From the NCBI RefSeq assembly GCF_000384965.1, contig NZ_CM001844.1, forward strand, positions 1 through 64,000: a stretch of DNA of 64,000 nt, written 5' to 3'. This document shows positions 38,036 to 50,858 of the stretch, piece after piece; positions within the stretch are counted from its first letter, which is position 1, and the number at the start of each line of letters is the position of its first letter. The notes beneath the pieces were generated by a model that was not told where the DNA came from, did not search any database, and worked only from the letters and a program-made list of their open reading frames with translations. The position numbers were made by a program, and so were the translations under genes. This stretch comes from Bartonella bovis 91-4. Its GTDB lineage: Bacteria > Pseudomonadota > Alphaproteobacteria > Rhizobiales > Rhizobiaceae.

Positions 38036-39343
38036 TTAGCATGGCGGTGTTTCATTGTCACGTAAAATATCACCTGCAAGGTAAAGAGAGCCACCAATAA
38101 AGATGATTGCATCTTTATGTTCTAGACTAATTTTATGAAAAGCAGTTTGTAGATTAGCTTGCGGGCTAGCAGTAAGCCCTACTTTTTGAGCTGATTGGGC
38201 TAAAATTATTGGGCAGATACTTGCATCATTAGAGTTCAATGGAATTGTATAAACTTTATCTACGAGATTGGCCAGAGGGCGAAAATAACCAATAGTGTCT
38301 TTAGTTTTAAGCATACTGGCAATCATAATAATAGGACGGTTTGATTTTTTTTTCCATTGTGTAAGTTCCTCTGCAACAACTTTTCCAGCAGCAGGGTTAT
38401 GACCACCATCTAGCCATAAATCAGTACTGAGAGGAAGTTGATCAACTAATCGTCCATGGGTAAGATGTTGCATTCGTGCTGGCCAGTAAAGATTGCGCAA
38501 AGCTTTGCTTATTGTTTGTTGTGAAAGCTGAAAACCTGCTTGATAGATTGCTTCAATAGAAGCACCAGCATTAGCAATTTGGTGAGCACCAATAAGATTA
38601 GGAAGTGGTAAATCCATTAAACCTTGATTATTTTGGAATACCATACGTCCATATTCTTTATAACTTTGATAATCCTGGTTAAAAATAGAATAAGGCGCTT
38701 TGTTTTTATCGGCAAGGGTGCTTAAAACACAATGAGTTATATCATAATTTTGCTTACCTATGACCACAGGAACAGCTTGTTTGATAATTCCCCCTTTTTC
38801 AAAAGCGATTTGTTTAATAGTGTTGCCAAGAAAGGTTTCATGGTCATAGTCAATGGGCATTATAAGGGATACAGCTGGCTTGTTAATCACATTGGTAGCA
38901 TCAAAACGCCCTCCTAATCCAACTTCTAAAATTATTGCATCAGCTGGATTTGTACTAAACAGCATAAAAGCAACAGCTGTGAGAATTTCAAAAATAGAGA
39001 TCGGTTCATTACAGTTTACTTCTATAATTTGATGAATTGTTTTGATCAGTTGGTCATCTGTGACAAATTGACCGTTTAATCGCCAACGTTCATTCCAATG
39101 CACCAAATGAGGAGAGCTGTATACATGAACACAATAGCCTGCACTTTCCAACAAAGCCCGACAAATAGCTGAAGCAGATCCTTTACCATTTGTTCCAGCG
39201 ATGTGAATAATAGATGCAAGCTTTAAATGCGGGTTACCAAGACGCTCTAAAAGGCGAGAAATGCGTTCTAAAGAAAGGTCAAATTTTTTCGGATAAATTT
39301 CTAGTAAATCATCAATCACTTTTTTTGTATGGTTTTTTTTCAT
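38036..39343 (-). CDS. folC: Bifunctional folylpolyglutamate synthase/dihydrofolate synthase
   Basis: This 435-aa Mur-ligase-fold enzyme adds glutamates to folates. The ATP-binding loop is IAGTNGKGSASAICRALLES (P-loop at 50-56), followed by YSSPHLVHWNERW, ILEVGLGGRFDATNV, DYDHETFLGNTIKQIAFEKGGII and the C-terminal LWLDGGHNPAAGKVV. Family spacing and length are normal. It starts 4 bases after accD; accD-folC is the conserved end of the rhizobial trp-acc cluster. Confidence 0.94.
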   Translation of the reverse strand: MKKNHTKKVIDDLLEIYPKKFDLSLERISRLLERLGNPHLKLASIIHIAGTNGKGSASAICRALLESAGYCVHVYSSPHLVHWNERWRLNGQFVTDDQLIKTIHQIIEVNCNEPISIFEILTAVAFMLFSTNPADAIILEVGLGGRFDATNVINKPAVSLIMPIDYDHETFLGNTIKQIAFEKGGIIKQAVPVVIGKQNYDITHCVLSTLADKNKAPYSIFNQDYQSYKEYGRMVFQNNQGLMDLPLPNLIGAHQIANAGASIEAIYQAGFQLSQQTISKALRNLYWPARMQHLTHGRLVDQLPLSTDLWLDGGHNPAAGKVVAEELTQWKKKSNRPIIMIASMLKTKDTIGYFRPLANLVDKVYTIPLNSNDASICPIILAQSAQKVGLTASPQANLQTAFHKISLEHKDAIIFIGGSLYLAGDILRDNETPPC

Positions 39344-39346
39344 AGT

Positions 39347-40267
39347 TCAAGCAGCATTTGTTTCAGAAAACGCTGTTTGAGGATTTTGAGATGATGGATA
39401 ATAAGGCTTTTGGGGCGTAGAATGTTTCATCATCAAGCGTAAAAGACGCGCAATAGTAGCTTTCATATCCAAGCGTGATACAACCATATCAATCATACCG
39501 TGATTAAGAAGATATTCACTACTTTGGAAACCTTCTGGTAAAGTTTCACGGATGGTTTGTTGAATAACACGCGGCCCCGCAAAGCCGATCATAGCTCCAG
39601 GTTCGGCAATGTGAATATCTCCTAACATAGCATAAGAAGCAGTTACACCACCGGTGGTAGGATTGGTAAGAACCACAATGTAGGGAAGTTTTGCTTCTTT
39701 CATCATTTCAATTGCCACTGTTGTACGGGGCATTTGCATTAGTGACAATATTCCTTCTTGCATTCGTGCTCCACCAGAAGCAGCAAAAAGAACTAAAGGA
39801 CATTTATCTTCAATGGCAGTGTGAAAAGCTTTAATAATAGCTTCCCCTGAAGCCATACCAAGTGACCCACCCATAAAAGCAAAGTCTTGAACGGTGGCAA
39901 TAATTGGTAAGCCTTCAATAGTTCCTCGTGCATTTAAAATATTATCATCAACACCAAGTTTGGAGCGATATTCTTTTAACCGGTCAGTATAGCGTTTTGT
40001 ATCGCGAAATTTTAATGGATCTGTGGCAACCTTTGGATTTTCAAGTAATGTATAAACACCATCATCAAAAAAATGCATAAGACGGTTTTTAGCACTAATG
40101 CGCATGTGATACCCCGAAGAAGGAATCACATATTGATTGGCTTCTAGATCTTTATGAAATACCATTTCACCATTAGTAGGATCTTTAATCCATAGATTGT
40201 CTGGAATTTCGCGGCGACCTAGTATAGAGTTAATTTTAGGGCGAACATAATTTGTAATCCAGTTCAT
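39347..40267 (-). CDS. accD: Acetyl-CoA carboxylase carboxyltransferase beta subunit
   Basis: This 306-aa protein transfers CO2 from carboxybiotin to acetyl-CoA together with AccA. The crotonase-like core is intact: [41 protein letters not shown] and [20 protein letters not shown]. The N-terminal segment aligned with the four-cysteine zinc ribbon of the E. coli subunit (about residues 25-55: [26 protein letters not shown]) has no cysteine at all. A trpA remnant lies immediately upstream, preserving the ancestral trpA-accD-folC order. Confidence 0.95.
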   Translation of the reverse strand: MNWITNYVRPKINSILGRREIPDNLWIKDPTNGEMVFHKDLEANQYVIPSSGYHMRISAKNRLMHFFDDGVYTLLENPKVATDPLKFRDTKRYTDRLKEYRSKLGVDDNILNARGTIEGLPIIATVQDFAFMGGSLGMASGEAIIKAFHTAIEDKCPLVLFAASGGARMQEGILSLMQMPRTTVAIEMMKEAKLPYIVVLTNPTTGGVTASYAMLGDIHIAEPGAMIGFAGPRVIQQTIRETLPEGFQSSEYLLNHGMIDMVVSRLDMKATIARLLRLMMKHSTPQKPYYPSSQNPQTAFSETNAA

Positions 40268-40380
40268 TTTATAACCTCCCTTTAAATATTATACATTTTT
40301 CATGTGGCTTAAGGGCATAAAGAATTGAATGCTCGGATTCTTTTGATTGATTGAATAAACTATTTCGTTTTATTTTTTTG

Positions 40381-40774
40381 CTAATATTGGCTCTCATTAT
40401 ATTGTTTTAGCTTCCCTTGTTTATTAGTGATGGCATGAACAAAGAAAGTTGTCTTTAACAAATTTATTAACAATTTCAGCAATGTATTTTGCTCGTTCAT
40501 TTTTTTGATATCAGATCCTGTTACAACAGGTAAGGATATATTGTTGATTACAATTACAGAGTCACTCTGGTTGAGGAAAGATGTTTCCTTTAATATTTGA
40601 TCAGTGACGTTTACTCCAAAAGCATAATAAACGAAGTTTAAACTATTTTGCAAAATTTTTGATATCTTTTTGTTACTGGTTGTTGGGACATTAATAAATA
40701 AGATTTCATTATTCATTTTAGCAGGCGAAGTTTTTTATCTGTGTTGATGGTAACTCAACAATAATTAAATTACC
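40381..40774 (-). pseudogene. trpA: 3' remnant of tryptophan synthase alpha subunit
   Basis: A 111-codon frame (40716 to 40381) begins MNNEILFINVPTTSNKK and continues with ILQNSLNFVYYAFGVNVTDQ. It lines up with the TrpA segment usually read as FIRLATPTTDDKRLPAVLQ and GFVYYVSMNGITG. Just upstream, in another frame at about 40720-40774, GNLIIVELPSTQIKNFAC matches the preceding TrpA block DGLIVVDLPPEMDAELC. A frameshift and stops separate the two, and the N-terminal half with the catalytic Glu and Asp is missing. The position directly upstream of accD is where trpA lies in rhizobia. Confidence 0.78.
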
Positions 40775-41350
40775 AAAATAACTAATATAAGTTTTCAGCA
40801 AAAAGAGCTTAATATTGTAAATAAAATTAAAATTATAGTACCTATCACCCCAAATGAGAGTAAAAATTTATGTAAGGGAAACGCTATCTATAAGAACGAA
40901 ATTTTTTCAAAGATATGCTTCAATTTACAAATGCATGATGTGATATTTTGAATCATTAGCTTATAAATTGTGGCTTAAAAAGCAGGTATAATAATTTCAA
41001 TTATATATTACTAGCTTAAGAGCAGTACCTTTATAAGAAATAAGGACTATTAATATAATATAGGGCATAAAACACATCATGTTGCTCCATACAAAATTTG
41101 CGAAATCGAAAATTTATTTTCGACACGTTTATTTTTAAAATCTCACAATTTTTATGTCATATGTAACTACAATCTATACATTTTTGTTTCTACATTTTGA
41201 AAGGTTGATGACGATAATTATTTGCGTAAGGCTATCATATTTTAATGTGCAAGTTTATATTTTTTAATATCGTCAGATTATGTTAAATATTGAATTGATT
41301 TTACAATGGAATGCTTCTTTCGCAGATTAACTATTTTGATGGGATGTAAA
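40775..41350. other. Gap upstream of the trpA remnant
   Basis: The 576 AT-rich bases have no credible gene. trpF and trpB would be expected here in a free-living relative, but no TrpB motif could be read. A weak resemblance to the TrpA N-terminus (NITSCICKLKHIF, minus strand, around 40920-40960) is too short to count as evidence. Confidence 0.45.
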
Positions 41351-42070
41351 TTATTTTAATGTAATAAGTGTAGAGGGGTTGTGGGGGAGCATTTTGTATA
41401 AATATGTCATAAAGGCAGCTGCAAAAAGTGGTGTTGCTAAATTAATAATAGGAATAGAAACAAAAAATGCAATCACTAAGCCGGCGCAAAACACTCTCAT
41501 ATGGTGAGCGCGTAAAAAATTATGGGCTTCTTGCAGAGATTGAAAACGGTAAGCAGAGAACAAGAAATATTCACGGCCCAATATATAGCCATTAATAACA
41601 TAAAAGGCAATCAAATTAATGCCTGGTATGAAAAATAAAATAAAGGCAATTGCGTTACCTAAAAGGCTTATAACAGCAAATTTTAAAGAGAGAATAAGCG
41701 AAAGAGTAAACGGCATAGTTTGCCCAATAGGTTCATTGGGATAATCTTCTTTTTCAATAATTTCAGCGGCAGTATCAATAAAAAAACTGCCAATTATAGC
41801 TGTAGTCGGAGCAATTAAAAAAGGTATCAGGAAAACTAAACCAAAGTTAAGAATAATTAATGTGCTAACTTTTAATAATCCTATCCAGTCTGTTAGTGTG
41901 GAAAAAAAATGTGTAATCCAAAGCCAAAAATAAGGCATAAAAAGCTTGTGTGCAAATAACCATATAGAGATAAAAACAGTACAAGTAAGCCCCAAAATTT
42001 TCAACATCATGACGCAATATTGTGGGGTAAAAAGGCGTTTTAGAGCCAGGTAGGTAGCGGTAAAAATCAT
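41351..42070 (-). CDS. EI24/CysZ-like membrane protein
   Basis: This 239-aa inner-membrane protein has about five hydrophobic segments and matches the EI24 domain (CysZ-type) family. Recognisable blocks are LIPFLIAPTTAIIGSFFIDTAAEIIEKE, LGNAIAFILFFIPGINLIAFYVINGYILGREYF and AHHMRVFCAGLVIAFFVSIPIINL. E. coli CysZ imports sulfate; the family is broader, and no cys genes lie nearby, so sulfate transport is only a possibility. It appears to be a single gene, with 200 bases separating it from coaBC on the same strand's downstream side. Confidence 0.8.
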   Translation of the reverse strand: MIFTATYLALKRLFTPQYCVMMLKILGLTCTVFISIWLFAHKLFMPYFWLWITHFFSTLTDWIGLLKVSTLIILNFGLVFLIPFLIAPTTAIIGSFFIDTAAEIIEKEDYPNEPIGQTMPFTLSLILSLKFAVISLLGNAIAFILFFIPGINLIAFYVINGYILGREYFLFSAYRFQSLQEAHNFLRAHHMRVFCAGLVIAFFVSIPIINLATPLFAAAFMTYLYKMLPHNPSTLITLK

Positions 42071-42270
42071 AAACGATAGATAAGAAAAGAAAAATAGAAA
42101 ACAAGAGATAGATTAAATAGTGTTTTATAAAGCTCTGTTTTGTAAATCGTATGGTCTTATGTAAATTGTATTAATTAAAGTTTATCCTTTTATTTTATGA
42201 AGGTTTTTTTAGTAGCATTAACTTTTAAGATTTTTATTGTTATTGAAATAAAAAGTTTTTTTTCTTTTAA

Positions 42271-43659
42271 TTAGTGAGAGAGAGAATGAAAAAATGACAC
42301 AATAGTCTTTGCTAATTTTTCAGCTACTTTCTGTTTACTCATACATGGCCATTGTTCAACAGTTTTTCTACTGACCAGACAAATTCTGTTTGTATCTCCA
42401 CCCATTATGCTTGTTCCATCAGTGTGGAGAGAAACGTCATTGGCAAGAATGAAATCTGCTCCTTTTTGAACACATTTTTTTTGTGCATTTGCAATGATAT
42501 CATGTGTTTCAGCAGCAAAACCAATAACAAGAGAGGGACGGTTTGAAGCGTGACCGATAGTTGCTAAAATATCAGGATTTTCAACCATATGCAAAGATGG
42601 TGGGATTTTGTTATTCTCCTTTTTGATCTTTTGTAAAGATTGCGTTTGACTACGCCAATCACAAACAGCAGCAACAAAAATAGCACCATCAGCGGGCAAT
42701 GCAGCCTGTACAGCTTCTAACATCTGACAGGCTGTTTGTACGTGAATGGTTTTTATGTTTTGCGGATCAGGAAGATTAACGGGCCCACAAATAAGTGTTA
42801 CTGAAGCCCCCAAGTGGGCTAAAACTGTTGCAATTGCATGGCCTTGTTTGCCTGAGGAGCGGTTAGCAAGATAACGTATTGGATCGATTGGTTCGTACGT
42901 GGGGCCAGAAGTAACAATGAAATGACGGCCGGAAAGCGGCTTTTCTTGCACCCTCAAAAGAGTTTCTACTGAAGCTACGATGGTTAATGGATCACTCATA
43001 CGCCCATAGCCTATTTCATCTTGTTCAGCCATTTTACCACTTTCTGGCCCTACTATATGAACCCCATCGGCATGCAATTGTGCGACATTACGTACAGTTG
43101 CAGGATGAGACCACATAGCTGGATTCATAGCTGGTGCAATCAAAAGTGGACAGCACGCTGCTAAAAGCACACAGCCAGCTAAATCATCTGCTATACCGAC
43201 GGCCATTTTTGCAATACGATCAGCAGTAGCTGGTGCTAAAATAATTAAATCAGCATTACGTGCTAGCCGAATATGGCTAATATCATGATCTTTTTCGCGT
43301 GAAAATAAATCGCTATATACAGCACGACCATTCAGAGCTTCAGCTGCTAAAGGGGTAACAAATTTTTGAGCTGCTTTCGTCATAATAATGTTCAAATGTG
43401 CTCCACGTTCTTGTAAACGACGAATCAAATCAAGTACTTTATAGGCAGCAATTCCACCACCGATAATGAGAAGTATAGATTTTGATTGCAATGATTGCGT
43501 TTTAACAGCACTTGCTTGTAATAGTGGCATGGATAGTGCTGTGGGATTGCTTAACAAACGACGAGCTTCTTCTTCCATAGAAACACCATTTTGTGCTGCT
43601 CGTGTGCGCAACATTGCTTTGGCTTCAGGTGAAAGATTACGGATAGTGATACTGGCCAT
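42271..43659 (-). CDS. coaBC: Bifunctional CoaBC with an N-terminal ribbon-helix-helix domain
   Basis: This 462-aa protein catalyses phosphopantothenoylcysteine synthesis and decarboxylation in the CoA pathway. The first 45 residues (MASITIRNLSPEAKAMLRTR, then SMEEEARRLL) form a FitA/Arc-like ribbon-helix-helix DNA-binding domain, not part of standard CoaBC, joined by a Ser/Gln-rich linker. The flavin-dependent CoaC domain spans about 60-235 (IIGGGIAAYKVLDLIRRL, SHIRLAR with the catalytic His at 129, PAMNPAMW at 176-183). The CoaB ligase starts near 243 (GRHFIVTSGPTYEPIDPIRY, NRSSGKQG). The cysteine of the E. coli substrate clamp is not apparent in GKMAEQDEIGYGRM. It lies downstream of ubiB. 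Confidence 0.93.
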   Translation of the reverse strand: MASITIRNLSPEAKAMLRTRAAQNGVSMEEEARRLLSNPTALSMPLLQASAVKTQSLQSKSILLIIGGGIAAYKVLDLIRRLQERGAHLNIIMTKAAQKFVTPLAAEALNGRAVYSDLFSREKDHDISHIRLARNADLIILAPATADRIAKMAVGIADDLAGCVLLAACCPLLIAPAMNPAMWSHPATVRNVAQLHADGVHIVGPESGKMAEQDEIGYGRMSDPLTIVASVETLLRVQEKPLSGRHFIVTSGPTYEPIDPIRYLANRSSGKQGHAIATVLAHLGASVTLICGPVNLPDPQNIKTIHVQTACQMLEAVQAALPADGAIFVAAVCDWRSQTQSLQKIKKENNKIPPSLHMVENPDILATIGHASNRPSLVIGFAAETHDIIANAQKKCVQKGADFILANDVSLHTDGTSIMGGDTNRICLVSRKTVEQWPCMSKQKVAEKLAKTIVSFFHSLSH

Positions 43660-43731
43660 AAAATTCTTCCAAAGAAATAAAATGATTTCAATGATTTCAT
43701 AAATTTTATTCTTTTTAGCATATTAAGCAAA

Positions 43732-45318
43732 TTAGAAAAAATGAAAAAGAAAAAAGATTAGGATAATGAGACAAGTGGTTGTGATAAATAAATTATAACG
43801 ACTATAACGGTGAGTACGATTTTGTTCGAAAACAAAGTGTTTGAAAGTGGGGGGAGAAAGATACAGCCCTGTTTTTGTCATTTGGCTGAGATTTTCTTCT
43901 ATACTTTGAAGGTTTTTCACTAATTTTGGTGTTTGACGTGCTAGCGAAAACAGTGCTTGTGCTCCTTCATTAAAATCTTGGATAAATCCCATAGGCCCTA
44001 AATTTTTTCCAATCCACTCTTTAACAACTGGTTCAGAGGCTTTCCACATATTAAAATCTGGGTCCAATGTGCGGGCTACACCTTCTACAACAATCATAGT
44101 TTTTTGCAGCAACAAAAGTTCAGGTCGAGCTTTCATGTCAAATAATTCAGTAACTTCAAACAAAAGTGTGAGTAATTTGGCCATGGAAATGCTTTGTGCT
44201 GATTGTCCGTGAATGGGTTCACCAATAGCTCGGTTGGCTTGAGCAAAACTTTCAATACTATGATGAGACGGTACATATCCTGCTTCAAAATGGGCGCGTG
44301 CCACTCGATAGTAATCACGAGTAATAAAACCGTAAAGAATTTCAGCAAGGAAATATTTTTCTTTTTTACTAAGTCGCCCTGTAATTCCTAAATCCACTGC
44401 AACAATACACCCTTGCTGATCTACAAATAAATTACCAGGATGCATATCAGCATGAAAAAAACCATCCCGTAATGTATGGCGAAGGAAAGATTGAATAAGC
44501 GTGGTTGCTAGATTTTTCAAATCAAAGTTTGCTTCTTTGAGTGCTGGAATATTAGACATTTTTATGCCATCAATCCATTCCATCGTTAAAACATCGCGTC
44601 CTGTTCTTTCCCAATCAACCAGTGGCACCCGAAAACCTATGTCATTTTGAATATTTTCAGCCATTTCTGATAGGGCAGCTGCTTCTAAGCGTAAGTCCAT
44701 TTCAATACGGGTAGTTTGTGCCAAAGTTTCAACAACGCGAACAGGGCGTAAACGGCGAGAAGCAGGAATATAACGCTCTTGTAAACGGGCAATAAGATAG
44801 AAACTTTTAAGATCTTTGGCAAAACGAGTTCTAATATTAGGGCGGATAACTTTAACAGCGCATTTTTTTTTATGACCTGCTTCATCATAATATTCAGCTG
44901 GATGAACTTGGGCAACGGAAGCAGCAGCAATAGGCGGACAAAAGTTTATGAATAAATCATTCATAGGACGACCTAGCGAACTTTCAATTTGGGCAATGGC
45001 TGCAGTGCAAGGAAATGTTTGAACACGATCTTGTAGCTGTGCCAGATCTGTAGCAATATCATGCCCCACAATATCAGGTCGGGTGGCGAGAAATTGACCA
45101 AGCTTAATGTAAGAAGGGCCAAGTTTATTAATGGCGTGCGACATATTTTCAGATCGGTGCTGCTTTTTCGTTTTACGTCGCGCTAAGATTCTTGCTATAT
45201 GATGACACGTCGCCAAAGGACCATCAAGACTTTCTCTGGGAAGAGCACTAAGGACGCCTTCACGTGCTAAAATCCATCCTGCACGTATGAGTTGAAAATA
45301 AGAAGAAATTTGTACCAT
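43732..45318 (-). CDS. ubiB: Ubiquinone biosynthesis accessory kinase-like protein UbiB
   Basis: This 528-aa atypical kinase/ATPase of the ABC1/ADCK family is required for ubiquinone synthesis. The family-specific KxGQ motif is in LGPSYIKLGQFLATRPDI. Also seen are ASVAQVHPAEY (A-rich loop), AVKVIRPNIR (ATP-binding Lys), DGFFHADMHPGNLFVD (catalytic loop) and VDLGITGRLS (metal-binding Asp). Hydrophobic helices at the C-terminus (YNLFITTTCLIILIFFLFHFF) anchor it in the membrane. It starts 3 bases after ubiE. Confidence 0.95.
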   Translation of the reverse strand: MVQISSYFQLIRAGWILAREGVLSALPRESLDGPLATCHHIARILARRKTKKQHRSENMSHAINKLGPSYIKLGQFLATRPDIVGHDIATDLAQLQDRVQTFPCTAAIAQIESSLGRPMNDLFINFCPPIAAASVAQVHPAEYYDEAGHKKKCAVKVIRPNIRTRFAKDLKSFYLIARLQERYIPASRRLRPVRVVETLAQTTRIEMDLRLEAAALSEMAENIQNDIGFRVPLVDWERTGRDVLTMEWIDGIKMSNIPALKEANFDLKNLATTLIQSFLRHTLRDGFFHADMHPGNLFVDQQGCIVAVDLGITGRLSKKEKYFLAEILYGFITRDYYRVARAHFEAGYVPSHHSIESFAQANRAIGEPIHGQSAQSISMAKLLTLLFEVTELFDMKARPELLLLQKTMIVVEGVARTLDPDFNMWKASEPVVKEWIGKNLGPMGFIQDFNEGAQALFSLARQTPKLVKNLQSIEENLSQMTKTGLYLSPPTFKHFVFEQNRTHRYSRYNLFITTTCLIILIFFLFHFF

Positions 45319-45321
45319 TTT

Positions 45322-46104
45322 TCAAATTTTCCAGCCTGAATGTAATGCTGCAATAGCACCGGTGAGGTTGCGATACGATACCCGCGAAAAACCTGCACGA
45401 CTAATCATATGGGCAAAATCATCTTGTTTGGGAAATTTGCGAATAGATTCAACCAAATAACGATAAGCATCACCATCACCTGTAATGAGTTGGCCAAGTT
45501 GGGGAATGGCATGAAAAGACCAAAGGTCATAAATTTTATCAAGAAGGGGCATTTCAACGTTTGAAAATTCTAAACATAAAAAACGCCCGCCTGGTTTTAA
45601 AATACGTAAAGCTTCCCTAAGAGCTTTATCAATATGTGGCACATTGCGAATTCCAAAGGCAATTGTATAAGCATCAAAGCTTTGATCCTCAAAGGGGAGG
45701 TCTTCTGCATTGGCTTCAACAAAATCAATAAAAGGAGAAAGACCATTTTTATGCGCGCGCTCTCTACCAATGTTGAGCATCGAATTATTAATATCAAGTA
45801 TTGTAGCGTGAACTTGTTTGCGTGCAGCATTGAGAATGCGAAAAGCAATATCACCAGTGCCACCAGCTACATCAAGAATTTTCCAGCTAGAAATTGCCGG
45901 TGGAGAGAGCCACGCAACCATGGAATTTTTCCACATACGGTGCAATCCAAAAGACATGATGTCATTCATCTTGTCATAGTTCGTAGCAACAGAATGAAAT
46001 ACATCATCGACCATAGATTGTTTTTGCGTTTCATCAACTTTCGTGAAACCAAAAGAATATTCCATGCCACCGTCAGCACCTACGCGTTTCATTTCAGTTG
46101 TCAT
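45322..46104 (-). CDS. ubiE: Bifunctional demethylmenaquinone/2-methoxy-6-polyprenyl-benzoquinol methyltransferase
   Basis: This 260-aa SAM-dependent C-methyltransferase of ubiquinone (and, where present, menaquinone) synthesis has motif [17 protein letters not shown] (76-91) and the UbiE signatures [25 protein letters not shown] and [29 protein letters not shown]. Length is normal for alphaproteobacteria. It lies between gyrB and ubiB, and ubiE-ubiB-coaBC probably form one operon because the junctions are very short or modest. Confidence 0.95.
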   Translation of the reverse strand: MTTEMKRVGADGGMEYSFGFTKVDETQKQSMVDDVFHSVATNYDKMNDIMSFGLHRMWKNSMVAWLSPPAISSWKILDVAGGTGDIAFRILNAARKQVHATILDINNSMLNIGRERAHKNGLSPFIDFVEANAEDLPFEDQSFDAYTIAFGIRNVPHIDKALREALRILKPGGRFLCLEFSNVEMPLLDKIYDLWSFHAIPQLGQLITGDGDAYRYLVESIRKFPKQDDFAHMISRAGFSRVSYRNLTGAIAALHSGWKI

Positions 46105-46218
46105 ATGTGAGACCTTTCTTATTTTCTTTTATTGTAAATGAAGGATAAAGAAAATTCTCAAATACAAAAAAGTAGCACGCAAAACCACAATGCTTAAGTT
46201 TAAAACAAAAAAGTGCCT

Positions 46219-49325
<3,107 letters not shown>

Positions 49326-50858
49326 TTAACTAATAGTTGTTAATTTTTCATTGTTTAATCGATAGGAAATGGCTTCTGCAAGATGGTGGCGTGAAAGTTG
49401 ATCTGCTTCGTCAAGATCAGCGATAGTGCGTGCGACTTTAAGGATACGGTGATAAGCGCGTGCAGAAAAGCGCATTTTTTCACTGATATCTTGTAGCAAT
49501 GTAGTTGCATTTTGATCAGGAATAGCAATTTGTTCAATAATTTTGCCAGGGCAATCACCGTTGGTGCGAATATGATCAAGGCCCAATTTTGCAAAACGTT
49601 TGGTTTGAATAGCACGGGTTCGTGCAACACGTTTAGCAACGTCATAGCTTTTTTCGGATTGTTCTGGCTGCATGAGGTCCATGGCTGTTAAGGCAGGTAC
49701 ACAAATGCGTAAATCAATTCGATCGAGCAAAGGATTAGAAATACGAGCCTGATAATCACTCTGACAGCGTGGACCTTTGGCACAGACATGGCCTTCTTCA
49801 CCTGCCATGCCGCATCGACAAGGATTCATTGCAGCAATAAGCTGAATGCGAGCGGGGTAACTAATGTGATGATTAGCGCGGGCAATAATGCATTCTCCAC
49901 TTTCTAAAGGTTGACGGAGAGAATCAAGGACCTGTGGAGAAAATTCAGGTAGTTCATCAAGAAATAAAACGCCATTGTGTGCAAGTGTTACTTCTCCTGG
50001 TTTTCCTTTGAGGCCACCACCAATTATTGCGGCCATGGAAGCGGAATGATGAGGAGAGCGAAAGGGACGGTGGCGTGAAATGGTATTGTGTACTGTTTCT
50101 CCGGCAATAGAGGCAATTAAACAAACATCTAAAAGCTCACGGCTATCAAGAGGTGGTAAAATAGAAGGTAAGCATTGAGCTAACATAGATTTTCCTGCGC
50201 CAGGAGGACCTACAAATAAAAGGTTATGCCGTCCAGCTGCGCATACTTCTAAAGCACGTTTAGCGGCTTTTTGTCCTTTAATCTCACAAAGATCTGGTAA
50301 TTCAGTTTGGATTGTGTATTGGCGTGGTTGTGGACGCTTTTGAATTTGCGTTCCTTTAAAATGATTTACAATAGCAAGGATTGTATCGGGTGCAAGAATA
50401 TCCATATCTGCACTTGCCCATGCAGCTTCAGGTCCACATTGGTGGGGGCAAATCAACCCTCTATTAAGTGATAAAGCTGTCATTGCGGTTGGTAAAACGC
50501 CATTGACAGCAGTAATGGATCCATCCAGTGATAATTCTCCTAAAATGATGTAGTTTTGTACTATTTCAGGGGGAAGAAGTCCCATAGCAAGCATTAAACC
50601 TATTGCAATAGGTAGATCATAATGTGAACCTTCTTTAGGTAGATCAGCTGGTGCAAGATTAATCGTAACCCGTTTATTAGGCATGGAAAGTCCACAAGCA
50701 TGCAGGGCTGCTTGCACACGTTCACGGCTTTCTGCGATGGCTTTATCTGCCAATCCAACAATAGCCATTCCTATTCTACCAGGAGCAATCATAACCTGCA
50801 CATCAACAGGGATTGCTTCTAAACCACGAAAAGCAACTGTTGTAACACGTGCAACCAT
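49326..50858 (-). CDS. comM: YifB/ComM family Mg-chelatase-like AAA ATPase
   Basis: This 510-aa protein has an N-terminal Lon-protease-like domain (VNLAPADLPKEG-type region: INLAPADLPKEGSHYDLP) and a AAA+ core: Walker A GPPGAGKSMLAQCLPSIL near 217-234, FRSPHHSASMAAIIGGG, Walker B GVLFLDELPEF and MNPCRCGMAGEEGHVC (zinc-type cysteines). A C-terminal Mg-chelatase-like segment follows. Characterised ComM is a hexameric helicase promoting branch migration during natural transformation, but the gene is widespread in non-competent bacteria. No competence genes are nearby. Confidence 0.9.
   Translation of the reverse strand: MVARVTTVAFRGLEAIPVDVQVMIAPGRIGMAIVGLADKAIAESRERVQAALHACGLSMPNKRVTINLAPADLPKEGSHYDLPIAIGLMLAMGLLPPEIVQNYIILGELSLDGSITAVNGVLPTAMTALSLNRGLICPHQCGPEAAWASADMDILAPDTILAIVNHFKGTQIQKRPQPRQYTIQTELPDLCEIKGQKAAKRALEVCAAGRHNLLFVGPPGAGKSMLAQCLPSILPPLDSRELLDVCLIASIAGETVHNTISRHRPFRSPHHSASMAAIIGGGLKGKPGEVTLAHNGVLFLDELPEFSPQVLDSLRQPLESGECIIARANHHISYPARIQLIAAMNPCRCGMAGEEGHVCAKGPRCQSDYQARISNPLLDRIDLRICVPALTAMDLMQPEQSEKSYDVAKRVARTRAIQTKRFAKLGLDHIRTNGDCPGKIIEQIAIPDQNATTLLQDISEKMRFSARAYHRILKVARTIADLDEADQLSRHHLAEAISYRLNNEKLTTIS

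Noticed and set aside
40900..40970. Possible TrpA N-terminal fragment (minus strand)
   Set aside because: A few residues resemble the TrpA start, but the match is too short and the spacing to the clear TrpA block is wrong without a large deletion.
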